Shown here one piece after another: positions 10,159 to 20,510 of a stretch of DNA of 64,000 nucleotides; position 1 is the first letter of the stretch, and the number at the start of each line of letters is the position of its first letter. Where the stretch lies: assembly GCA_018417955.1 (NCBI GenBank), contig JACTVC010000008.1:682001-746000 (forward strand). Reading direction: 5' to 3'. Position numbers and translations under genes: made by a program. The notes beneath the pieces were generated by a model. It did not search any database. It was not told the DNA's origin and worked only from the letters and a program-made list of their open reading frames with translations. This stretch comes from Laccaria trichodermophora. Its lineage: Eukaryota; Basidiomycota; Agaricomycetes; Agaricales; Hydnangiaceae.

Positions 10159-13100
10159 ATGCCAAAATTGAAGGCTAGATCTGCTAAACAGAACCAACAA
10201 TTGTAGTGTTTGAAAGTCCGGTTCGGTCCGGTTTTTTGATGCCCAGGGGCATGGACCGTAACCGTAACTGGTCTGCCTTTTCCCCAGAAGTCAAAAGACC
10301 AGACCAGACCACAGACCGCGGTTTTTTGCAGTCTATAGACCGGTTTCGGTCTGCATTGGTTTTAATCGGTTTATGACCGGTCTTTAGGCCAATGTTGAAT
10401 CGGTAAATTTATTAACATCTCTATTAGCTTCAAAACGAGCCCAAGAATGTTAAATTCCGTTAGGAATTAGTGCTTCTATAAAATAAGTCTGGTACATCTA
10501 TTATTCCCAAAAGTAATTTACCTTTTAATCCATATCTCTCTCGTTTTTTGACCAAATCGTACGTTCTTGGGTGCGTTTTAAAGGGTATTTAAGGGGCTAC
10601 AAAAGACCGGTCCAAACCGGTCAAGACCGGTTCATGTTAACCGGTTTTTTTGCGGTCTTTACATCTCAAAAATAAAAAGACCGAACCGCAGGTCCGGTCT
10701 TTTGCGGTCTTGGTCCAGTCTGGTTACAGTCTTTTTCCAGTCACGAGACCGGACTTCCAAACACTAAACAATTGGCTAATGCTCAAGGAAACTCTCCTGT
10801 TATTGTTTCACAGCAGAGTGAAAACCAAGACTTGCTGGATGCTCTTGAAGGTCTTGGGGCTGATCTTGAGGATTCTAAAGCTGAATGTGCAGATCTTTTG
10901 GAAAAGCTTAGTAAATCTAGGGAGAAATCTGCTAATCTTCAGGCAAAGTTAAGAAAATCAGAGGAGAAAACTCTATTCTTGGCTGAGGAGCTAAAAGATC
11001 TAAAGCTGGCATCTAAAAAATCATATGAAATGCTCTGGGTTGAATGACAAGCTTGACAAAGGTGGCAGGCTAGAAAACTTGTTCTGGAGGATGAAATTAA
11101 ATCTCTTAAGTCAGCTAACAAGCAAAGCACTGAGATCTTAAAGAAAGTAACATCAGAGACTTGGAAATATCTGGATGATCTTGAGTAGCTGAGAAAGGAC
11201 AACTCTGGCCTCAGAGAGAAACTTTCATTTACCATGCAGCAGTTTAAACAGGAGATGAATTCCATCCAAAATAAGCTTAACTCTACTCTGCAAAACTTGA
11301 GAGTTACTAAAGCATGTGTCATAAAACTTAAAAAGTCTTGTAGAAGAGCTGCAGTGCAAAAACAAAGAGCTGTAAAGAAAGCTCAAGAGGATACTCTTAA
11401 AAAAAGATCAGTGCATCACCTTATGCACAAAGGTGTTTACACAGAGGAAACATGAAATTTAATTTGTGTTCTTGTCAAAGCTGGGTGCTCAAGAGATTCT
11501 GTCACTCATGTTATCTCTGCTGTTCTGAAAGCTGCTGGAATCTCAGTTATTGGAAAGATCAGTCAATGGACTGTCTCTCGAGTTATTCTGGAAGGTTATT
11601 TTGAAGCCTGTATTTAGTTGGGCTATGAAATGCAACAAGCTGAAAGTAAATTGTATTCATTCCTATTGTAAGAAAATCATTTTGACCATCTTCTCAGGTT
11701 TAACAATAAGTTCTGATGGCACAAGCCATCACAGCATAAATTACAACTCACATCATGTGAATCTCAGAGCTGAAACTTATTCCACAAATGGGATGATGGA
11801 AATCAAAGAACAAGTAACTCGCTTTTTAGGAATCCACTTATCTGTTGATGGAACAAGTGATCAAGTGATCAAGGACTGGGATGCAACATTTGCTAAGATC
11901 ATTGAAATATATAATGATAGCCCACTTGGCCAATGTTCTGGAACACTTATGCAGCTTGTAGATATATTTTTCAAGCTTCTGGGAATGCACTCAGACCATT
12001 GCTCAAAGGAGAAAAAGGACTTCAAACTGCTTCTAAAGAAAAAGAAAAGTGCAGTTGAACAGATACTTGGTGAAAACAAAGTTCTTGAACTCAGCAATGA
12101 GGAGCTATTGCCTTGGTTTTTTGAGGCAAATGATGAAATGATTAAAGCTGCTGGTGGCAAGGACAAATATGAAAGCCTTTGCCAAGGGGAAAAGGATGAT
12201 CTACTTTCAGCAATGATGCAGAAATTAATTATCAAACTTGGCCAGGATGCATATGAGGAGATGCCAGAGGATGAAAAGCATATTTTAACATTATTCATTT
12301 GGGCAGGCTGTAGTTGCCATAAAGATTTGAACACTGTTAAGGGAGGCTATGCTGCTATTCTTCAATGGTGGAAGAATAATCCACATATTTCTGGCCCTAT
12401 TCTTCTTCCAAATTGTGATAATGCTTCTATATTAAAAAATACCTCTGGCAAAAAAAATGTTGATACTGTGGATCAGCAGCATGCTTTTGACAAGACAGAG
12501 AGTGGGGGAATAAAGGCAACTCAACTGGCAGGAGCACTCTTTAACCATAAAGATGATAAGAAAGGTCATCATGATGTGTTTAGGTTCTGGTGGTCACAGA
12601 ATGTTGGGGGTGAGTTGACCTTTCCTGACACCTCAAATACAAGATTCCAGTCACACTGTGAAGCTGTAGCAATATTGTTAGTTTATCCAGAAAAGTTTAT
12701 TTCCTTCTTGGAATACATTAAAGGAAAGAAAGGAACACAAAAGTTCAATAATATGGAGAACAACTTATACAAGGCATTGCACTGTACTCCAACAAAAACA
12801 GAACTTGCAGTTTTAGCATTATATGGGCAATCTGTGTCTCATCCTTATATGAAAGCTCTACGTAAGGATCCAAAAGTAAACATGCTTGATCTGGCACCTC
12901 TTCACAGAAAAATTGGCACCTTTATCAAATGAATTCATGAAGATCCAGATTTTTTAATTGGTGAAAATGCCACATATGAAACAGGTACTTTTGATGGAAG
13001 CCCCTGGCATTCAGAAAAGGTCATAGATACTATCAAAGCACTCTCACCTACTCTTCCACTTTTAAAAACTCTGGTTTCTGCATTTTTTGGTGGTGCAGAA

Positions 13101-13829
13101 GGAACTTGGAAGAGATTTACATCAGAGTTTGCTCCAGGTGGCCTGATTGATGAGTCCACTGCACATGAAAAGTTTTTAGCCTGGATGCTAGCAACAAATG
13201 ATATTAATGAAGGTGCTCTGGGTGCATTTAGGGTTCTAATGAGGAAACAACCTCAATTAACACTGTTGCATTACAATGCCTTAGCAATGTTTTTCCACAA
13301 CAATACAGAAGCATTTGTAAAAAAAAAATTCCAGCATGAAGATTTCAAGTATCTTTATAAAATGGCTCGAAGTTCAAAAGGGGAAGAAAAGAAGAGAAAG
13401 GAGGAGATCATTAAATTTGCTGAAGCTCACATCAAACAAAAAGAGGAAAGGAAGAAGAAACGACAAGAAAATGCTCTTAAAAGAGCTTTAAGAGTTGCAT
13501 CTGTTCAGCTCATATTCAATAAGGATGAGATTGACAAACTGAAGTCACAGAAACTACAGGATCATGTTGAGGCATGCATCAATGCAGGTGCACCAGGCTT
13601 TGAAGGAATCAAGACAAAAACTAAAGTGGGCCTGAAAAGAGAGGCTCTGAAGAAGGCAATTGATGCAAAGGAAAAAGGCACCTGGATACCCAAAACTGTG
13701 CAAGATGATGACTTTGATTCTAATAGTGACTCAGGAGAATCATTTGTAAGTTTGGATGAGCTTCACAACAGCAGGGAGAGTGATTGGGGGTCCTCAGATG
13801 ATTCAGATGAATTATCAGATATAGACTGA
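10159..13829 (+). pseudogene. Putative transposase of an uncharacterised basidiomycete family (about 1,015 codons without insertion)
   Basis: Starts MPKLKARSAKQNQQL at 10159-10203; a MITE plus target duplication occupies 10204-10774, and the frame resumes at 10775 (ANAQGNSPVIVS). Residues 25-240 are a Lys/Glu-rich coiled coil (DLLEKLSKSREKSANLQAKL). A 52-bp intron (11646-11697) joins QQAE to SLTISSDGTSHHSINYNS. Later motifs: WDATFAKIIEIYNDSP, LTLFIWAGCSCHKDLN, FPDTSNTRFQSHCEA and FAPGGLIDESTA. The tail is acidic. Asp in SSDGTS, the C-x2-H of CSCH and Glu in QSHCEA could form a DDE-type core with the C/D(2)H motif of hAT-like families; that is inference. Premature stops: TGA 11045, 11054, 11453, 12930 and TAG 11186. 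Each becomes Arg (or Gln) by one T-to-C change. The family appears to be a multicopy basidiomycete group known only as hypothetical proteins (from memory). Confidence 0.72.
10204..10766. mobile_element. hAT-type MITE, 563 bp, 8-bp target duplication
   Basis: Ends TAGTGTTTGAAAGTCCGGT (10204) and ACCGGACTTCCAAACACTA (ending 10766) are inverted repeats with one mismatch. The flanking octamer AACAATTG is present at 10196-10203 and 10767-10774, the 8-bp duplication typical of hAT elements. No coding frame. The interior is full of GACCGGT/ACCGGTC motifs in both orientations. It is CpG-rich while its surroundings have almost none, so it is much younger than its host. It interrupts the host transposase gene after codon 15. 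Confidence 0.93.
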
Positions 13830-14065
13830 AGTTGTTGAAGGAGCTATGCAATTTTAAACCACATTTACACTTAATTTTTACCTGGTACATGTAGTAAATA
13901 TACTAAAGCTATTTGTAGTGTAAAAAAATTTCAAGTGGTTGCTGCAATTGTTGAGATAGAGGCCTGGAATGAGGTGGGTCAGCATTTTCTGGGTATTGTG
14001 ACATCAGGTGTGACATCACATGGCCAAGTAACTGTGTGACATTGCCCACCCCCAATTATCATAAT

Positions 14066-15014
14066 GCAATGCACTTACCCACTGGGTTTCACAACCAGCT
14101 TGTTTGCATTTGAGGACCTCATCCTCCAAGCTGTTGAGGACTATTCCACAAAGGCAACTGTCCAGTGCATCATGGTCTTCTCCTTTTTGAAGGACACCTC
14201 AAGATTAGGTAGGCCAATCATCCCACAATTTACATGGCTACCACAATCTGGGCAGATTGTGAAGCCCTCTGCATCAAGGGCAGGTGGCTCCCTCTTGATG
14301 GTAGTGTCAATTTCTGCTGTTATACATAGAATGTACAAGACATACAGTAGATTCTTGAATATTGTTCATGTCGTCGGTCTACTGTGAAGTAGTCTAGTAC
14401 TGTAATGAGTTGGTAATGATGATGCAGTGTAGATTTCAATGTAATTTGATATTGATATATGGCAGGAAATGAATGAATACCTTATATCACTTGTTTTTCT
14501 AGTCCTTTATGGCCTCTATTGAAGCTGTAGTCCTCCCAGTACATTCTGTATTCATTTCATTATGCTACTCGGTACTCAATTCAATGATTTAAGGCCATCT
14601 GCCTGAGGCATCCTTTTTTTTTTTTTCACAGCCTGTGGCTGGACTAACTAACCAGGTCCCGGTACAGATTCCTGGGCCAGCACCCCCTTGTTCAAACCAT
14701 TAAATGCGAGTCAGAGACTCATAGTGGTGATGAAATAGAAAGTCTTACGCAGGAATTGTGACCTTGTCTGGGCGAACTTGTCGTTCCCTGGAAATGTGAA
14801 CCCATGCTTCAATTGTCAAGGCCCTGCTAATGTTGGATTTTGCCCCAGAACGCTTGCATGCCCCAGTGGAGAAGTGGATTTTTAAGGCTGAGTACTTGAG
14901 GTGTGCTGGTGAGAAAGTGCAATCTCGCAGGGGCTGGTTGCAGGCATTGGCTCGGTAGTTGGAGTTGACATTGGTCTCCACAGTATTTGAGAGTGGGGAG
15001 CAGAAGATCATCAA
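14066..15014 (-). pseudogene. Minus-strand coding remnants with a zinc-ribbon-like CxxC
   Basis: Two blocks look like exons on the minus strand. At 14200-14340: REPPALDAEGFTICPDCGSH followed by VNCGMIGLPNLE. At 14760-14960: NSNYRANACNQPLRDC and KIHFSTGACKRSG. CPDCGSHVNCG suggests a small zinc-binding module; the second block is Cys/Asn-rich and unassigned. They lie downstream of, and on the same strand as, the gene at 15218-16986 and may be the tail of the same transposon or a second gene in it. 14340-14740 is AT-rich with a poly-T run and no gene. Confidence 0.35.
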
Positions 15015-15217
15015 TCAGCATTCAGTCTACTCGGTGCTTGTTGAGACTTAAGCTTGAAATACCACACCCTTATAGAAGGTTTCAATTTTTTCCATCATGG
15101 CGTTGGGAAAGTGTGTGGACAACAACGAACATTGTGATAAGATCAACAAGACATGCCTCACTTCGCTTTGGCGCATAAGGGAATATTTCAGATTGAAATT
15201 TGTCTATGTATCTAAGT

Positions 15218-16986
15218 CTAATCTGTATCATACTGATTGACCCCTTCATTCAGTTCTTTGATCACATCAGCAACATGGCATGTAGCATTCATAGCTAAGC
15301 CATAGGAAACAATACTGCCCTGTTCAGTAGTTGCATGCATCTTTTTTGGTTGAAAGGCTGTTAGCGTACCACTAGCACCTTGTACAATGACTTTCATTTC
15401 CATGTCAACAAAATTAGAACCTGCATTTGGTGGCAGTTTGTTGGATTTCAAAATTTCACAGGTGACAGTCCATGAGAGTGCAAAGTCTGTAGCGCAGCCA
15501 TCAGTATGTGAGGGCCTGACAGACCAAAAAAGAGGTTAGTAAAATATTCTAAGTTTCAAGAAGTACGATTATGCTTCATAGGCCATCATAATGACTCCTT
15601 CTGGAGGAGCATGGCTTGCTTTGTTGAAAGTATATTCAGTTTTATCTATAGTGACCGAAAATCCACAGCCTGATCTCCAGTTATCAGCATATGTTTGTCG
15701 AAGCCTTATTTGGTGGTATACATACCGACAGGTATGTGTGGGGTAGCCATCGTTGGACATGATTTATCAAGCAGAGACTGGATAGGATGTGTGATGTTGA
15801 GTGGAAAATAGGCTTTAGCTAAGGCCCATAGAAGACTCATCCCTCTGAGAAGGTTGGCATCTTGTCTAGTCTTTTCGTTAACAGTGAGTGTCTGAGTAAA
15901 AGACACTGCCCAGCCCAGAATCCAGGCATGCCAGGCTCCCATATTCATGCCAATCTGGACCATCTTTCCTGGATGATTCAGCTATTCATTAATAGTTGAA
16001 TACATAGGTTGTGTGATAATAAAGATAGAAACATACCCAGACATTCCTTCAATTTGTGCATGCCTCATGGATGACATCTTTGAGCCAATTTTTCAAAGGT
16101 ATAGTATAGCAGTCATCATAGGGAACTTTTTGTAAAACGACAAGTTCAATGGTATAGCCTGTAAGTATACAGTGGTCAATTATTTTGGTGAAAGGGATGA
16201 CATCTCAAGACAACCTGTAGGTGAGGCTTCTGAAACAAAAATCACACTTCTATCAGGCATGAGAATGTAGAAACCTTCTTCCTCTGTACATAGGATTGCA
16301 TTTTGGTGGGTGTCCTGTGTACAAACATCGACTGCTGGGAACCAGGAGCAATAGTCATGGGTAGGGGCTCCAGGATGAACTTTTGATTCAGCTTTGGAGA
16401 CTCCCCTGATTCACAAAATGAGATCAGCACCAAAATGTAAGGTGATGAGTTTCTTTGCATTGGAAAAAGCAGGAGTGCTGTCAATAAGATCCTTTACCCA
16501 TCCAGGTTTCTTTTTAAGCCTGAGTGCATTTACCTAGCTGATTTTGATTGGTTCAGCAGTCATAGACAATCATTTTGTACCAATCATCAATGGCCATGAT
16601 GGTCTGCAGACTCTCTCTTTCTGACGATCTCTCTCCGAAGTGCATTGAAGGTGGCATCCAGTTGGTAAAGCAACTCAGCGACATGGACAAATTGGATCCA
16701 CTTATAGTGGACAGATCTATATCAGTTGGCCATGGTCATTACGAAAAGAGAACAAAAGTAAGATACTTACATCATCTGTGTTTTTGAAATTTCCCATCAG
16801 AGGGGCATTCTTGAGAAGGGCAGCCTGCAGTTCAGGTGTCATGCCATCCATACATTTTGCAAGCAGTTCTTGTGTTGCTGGCAGGGAGATATACTGTCTG
16901 ACTAGATTTGGTGATAAGCCTGTGCCAGACCAGAACTTTGCAAAATTACATGCAGTATGCCCTGCTGTTCTGCATTTTTGTGTCAT
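15218..16986 (-). pseudogene. Seven-exon transposon-associated gene with HxD...H (2OG-Fe(II) dioxygenase-like) C-terminus
   Basis: Exon chain on the minus strand: 16986-16771 (MTQKCRTAGHTACNFAKFW...), 16700-16581 (WIQFVHVAELLYQLDATF), 16533-~16222 (VNALRLKKKPGWVKDL... EEEGFYILMPDRSVIFVS), then an exon with YTIELVVLQKVPYDDCY, an exon with KMVQIGMNMGAWHAWILGW, an exon with KTEYTFNKASHAPPEG, and a last exon from 15515 to the TAG at 15218. The last exon has SHTDG and, about 65 residues later, FQPKKMHATT. H-x-D plus a distal His is the iron-binding pattern of double-stranded beta-helix 2-oxoglutarate dioxygenases. TET/JBP-type members are known to travel with basidiomycete transposons, which fits the setting, but the assignment is inference. 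Premature stops are all TGA (two adjacent at the end of exon 2, one at 16413, one at 16051). The donor after exon 6 appears changed from GTAATC to ATAATC. Confidence 0.5.
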
Positions 16987-17036
16987 GGTGTGGAGATGGT
17001 GGTAGATAAAGAAGTAATGGTGCACATTTATAAATG

Positions 17037-17125
17037 CTGATTTAGTTTAGTGGTCTAACAGTGTGCTCTGTGTATAACATTCATGCCGATTCCATGATGC
17101 TAAGGATGTGTGTTCAATCCTGTGG
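17037..17125 (+). repeat. tRNA-like pol III sequence, SINE candidate
   Basis: TAGTTTAGTGG at 17043-17053 resembles an A box (D-arm) and GTTCAATCC at 17112-17120 a B box (T-arm), in the right order but somewhat far apart. No convincing acceptor stem, so not called a tRNA gene. It could be the head of a tRNA-derived SINE or a decayed tRNA with a long insert. Confidence 0.35.
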
Positions 17126-17338
17126 AAGTGCAAACTTTAAAACACTCGAGTTTAAACAAAGTGTTTAACTCAAGTCCAATAGAAGCTGACCAAAGGCTAG
17201 TTGCACGTGCACAACAGCAGTCGTGTGTCTGCCGACACACAACTCAGAGCTGCTGCTTGTTCTTCTCTTTCACCTCATGTGATCCACACTTGGATGTGCA
17301 CTACAAGGTCCCAATTTATTTTTAGATCTTACCCCTCA

Positions 17339-17406
17339 TGGTTGAGGAGTGAGCTTGAGACGCCCCTTTCCGATAGGCTCTTGTCTCAACATCTCACTCC
17401 TCAACC
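17339..17406. repeat. Long imperfect hairpin upstream of the gag-like frame
   Basis: TGGTTGAGGAGTGAG (17339-17353) is complementary to CTCACTCCTCAACCA (17392-17406), and TTGAGAC to GTCTCAA just inside. The loop is CpG-containing. It ends about 65 bp before the gag-like start codon, so it may be a terminal or leader structure of the retroelement. 17130-17338 has no gene. Confidence 0.55.
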
Positions 17407-17471
17407 AGTGTTAACATACATGTTTTTCATCACCACTAATACTATGTATTCATCGTTCCTCAATCTATCTC

Positions 17472-18929
17472 ATGAGTGCAGGACATGCAAACCTCTTCAC
17501 GAGTGCAATCCCAGAAAATGGATCATCCAACACTATGGGATTGAATCCAATTGGACAAAGTGATGAAGATCAGACCAACTTTACTAGACAGGATGGACCT
17601 GGAACTGGAGACCGAGCCAACTCTGTTGCGCAGGATGAAAACCTCTACAATGACATGGGGGAAATCCAAGCCCCAGCTCGAAACAATGAGAATACAAGCA
17701 ATGATGACCTCGACGAATTCACTCAAGGAGAGAAACCTCAACTTGAGGAAGAATCTGTCAGATATATGGATGACATGGTCAATAAATTCAGGAGAGGAGA
17801 AATTATGAAACTCAAAGTGTTATCAAACATTATCAGAGCACTCAACTTCAATCCATCCAAAACTAACAGAGCAAAAGACAGTGCCATCAAAGTCTACGCT
17901 AAAACCTTGGATGAATATGCAGCCCTCTCTTCTTCAGCAATTAAGTGAGGAAAGCATGCCGTGATTGGACTCGACCCTAAATCTGTTCAACTGGAGCAAC
18001 ATGAACCTTAGAACATTGATGCTAACAGAGCAATTGACAAGCTCATCTCTCAAATCAGCAGAGACAGTGACAGGTTGCAAAGGGGGAACTCCCCTTCAGG
18101 ATCAGACAATGACAACAATGGAGACAAACCCTCAAATAAGAAATGAAGAGTTTTCAAATCCAAGATGCCCTGGTATAATCAAGAGAAAGAAGCCAGATGT
18201 AGTGGAAACAGAGATTGTGAAGAATCTCGATGAATTCTCCAACTCTTCGCCCATGATTACAAAGTTGTCAGACAGTGGATCCAAAATTCCAGGACTGTGC
18301 CGCTCAGTTTCCCCACTTCAGAATGGGATAACATCATTAAGGGACAAGCCATCAACCTTGATGCAGTGTTCTCCTCACTGCACCATATTTCTGCTCCTAA
18401 GGAGAACATCGGACATGTGGGATCAACTGAAATATCCCTTGGGTGATCGGATCCATCAAAGAAAGTCCAAACAAGTGGCAAATGGACCAGCACCTGGAAT
18501 GCCACCGTCAAAGTGATTAAATTCACTTTCCCTCACAGGGAACAAGAACTCAGGGATTATGGAGAGTATATTGAAGGACACTTCTCTGCTAAAGTCACCT
18601 CTGCTCACAGGAAGGTCATTCTTTACAACATCGCCATCCAAAACAAAGTTGGGGGCACCCAAAATGCCCTTCTCACTGACACCCATCGCTTCATCAGATT
18701 CTACTCTGCCATTCTCATGCCAGACGGAGTTGAATCAGACCATGTCAGATTCAGAGCCAAATGATCTTCAGGCAAAGTCACTAAGTCTGAGATCTGTAAT
18801 CACTTCAATTCATCCAACAGGTGCAGGAACTCTGCTGACGACTGCAGATTCCATCACATCTGCAAGAAATGCAAGCAGCCAACCCATGGGGAGAGAAATT
18901 GTGATATCAAGGAGGGAACTAGCACATGA
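17472..18929 (+). pseudogene. gag-like ORF of a DIRS/tyrosine-recombinase-type retroelement
   Basis: Frame from ATG 17472 to TGA 18927 (486 codons). The N-terminal half is acidic and Asn/Gln-rich (GLNPIGQSDEDQTN). The middle has FTFPHREQELRDYGEYIEG and AHRKVILYNIAIQNK. The C-terminus has a CCCH-type pattern (CNHFNSSNRCRNSADDC then FHH) directly followed by a CKKCKQ...C knuckle, which suits nucleic-acid binding by a capsid protein. Premature stops: TGA 17946, 18144, 18231, 18444 and 18762, and TAG 18009. All TGAs fit Arg (CGA) in context. It overlaps the RT frame, which lies one frame over. Confidence 0.6.
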
Positions 18930-20510
18930 ATTGTGCCCGAAATATCTCAGGTACAACATTTGGGATGGCGCTAATATCTTTTCTTGCTCTTCTGCTGGCT
19001 GGACAGAGACCGCCTCACCTTTACCTGAAATCCCTGCCTCTGAATTGAGCAATCCCATCGTGACAAGAATGATTCATCAAAATCCACACTTATTCAACAT
19101 CGTCACCACCATCTTCATTGACTGTTTTGAGGAACTACTCAAAACTCATCCAAACAAACCCTTCATGAAGTCTGTGTGCAAGGGTCTCCAAGAAGGTTTC
19201 TGGTCCTGGGCTGATACCTGCTTTGGGGAGTACCCTGACACACTTGACACCTCACTGCCTGAGCCAAACAACATTGAAGAAGCACAGTTTCTAAGAAATC
19301 AATGAGACCATGAACTCTTCAAAGGTCATTTCTCTGATTCATTCAGAGACAAACCACTACCTGGCATGTATTACATACCAGTCTTTGCTGTCCCCAAACC
19401 TCATTCCACTGACTTGAGGATGGTCACTGACCAAAGTGCAGGGAAATTTTCACTCAACAGCATGATTCTGTGTGAACAAATCATAGGATACCTGCTAGAC
19501 AACTTGCAACATCTGGGGCAATTCCTGATCTCCCTGAATGAGCATTTCCCTGACTCACCTCATGTGTTATTCAAATCAGATGTCACTGAGGCTTATAGGC
19601 TTCTCCCAGTCCATCCCTACTGGCAAATCAAGCAAATCAATCACATTGGTGGCTCTTTGCATGTTGACAGAAACACGGCCTTTGGCAGGTGCGGTTCAGG
19701 ATGCAACTGGATCACATTCATGTTGCTTGTCTCATGGATAGCAAAGAAGAAATGGGGAATTGAACTCCTGGGTACATACTCAGATGATTCTTTTGGCCCA
19801 GAACTTGCAGGAAACATTGCCTACTATCCCCCATACTGCAAGCATATGCCTGCCAACTAAGTCAAATTACTCCAACTCTGGGATGAGATCAATCTACCCC
19901 ACAAAGAAAGCAAACAAATCTTTGGATTGCCACTCACCATCATCAGAATTGAAGTCGATGCCAATGCACTCTCCATGATGATGCCCCCTGACACACTACA
20001 AGAGTTGATAATCGCCATCCATGATTTCATCTCATCAAAGCACAAGTTCACTTTATGTGAATGGCAGAGGTTGGCAGGTTGGATCAACTGGAGCTTTAAT
20101 ATCTTTCCCTTACTCAGACCTGCACTTAACCACTTTTATGCAAAGATTAGTGGCAAATCAGGTCCAAACCAACTCATCAGGATCAATAATGCTGTCCACG
20201 CTGACCTCATCTGGGCCACCAATCATTTGGAGCATGATTGCAGCATCAGACTCATTCAGCAGATTTATTGGGACAAACACACTGTGGACTTCACAATTTT
20301 TTGTGATGCCTGCTTAGAAGGCATGGGTTTTTGGATACCTGACAACGGCACTGGTTTCTACTCACCTACCCCCAGTGGAACCAGCGAGGAGCACATCTTT
20401 TTCTTTGAGGCACTATGTGTTCTATCTGCCATACATCACCTCACTGATGTCCTCTGTGTTCCTTCCACAACCAAACTTCTCATCTACACCAACAACAAGG
20501 TCTTTATTGT
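18760..20510 (+). pseudogene. Reverse transcriptase / RNase H of a DIRS-like retroelement, 3'-truncated
   Basis: Read in one frame: VFAVPKPHSTDLRMVTDQSA (fingers), HVLFKSDVTEAYRLLPVHP (first catalytic Asp), GSGCNWITFMLLVSW, and GTYSDDSFGPELAG with YSDD as the RT active site (near 19776). An RNase H-like part follows: FTIFCDACLEGMGFW and FFFEALCVLSAIHH. The organisation resembles RTs of DIRS/tyrosine-recombinase elements rather than gypsy or copia; no integrase or recombinase remains. TGA 19303 and TAA 19858 interrupt it. The frame ends where a TIR element begins (20511), and I could not find the missing 3' part beyond 21904. Confidence 0.68.

Larger units (their letters stand above)
9197..14065 (+). 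mobile_element. TIR transposon carrying an uncharacterised putative transposase; left tip displaced to about 6160-6172
   Basis: Inverted terminal sequences: GGGGGTGGGCAATG begins at 9204 and its complement ends at 14053. Similarity extends inward (TGACATCA, GGGTGACCC-type blocks) and outward (TGCATTA on both sides once the mariner-like element is removed). The element spans about 4.9 kb without its insertions. It contains one large gene (10159-13829) and a hAT-type MITE. Exact ends and target duplication could not be fixed; candidates around TGCAT are imperfect. Confidence 0.7.

Noticed and set aside
17041..17125. Functional tRNA gene
   Set aside because: No acceptor stem pairing and no clear anticodon loop; only A- and B-box-like motifs.
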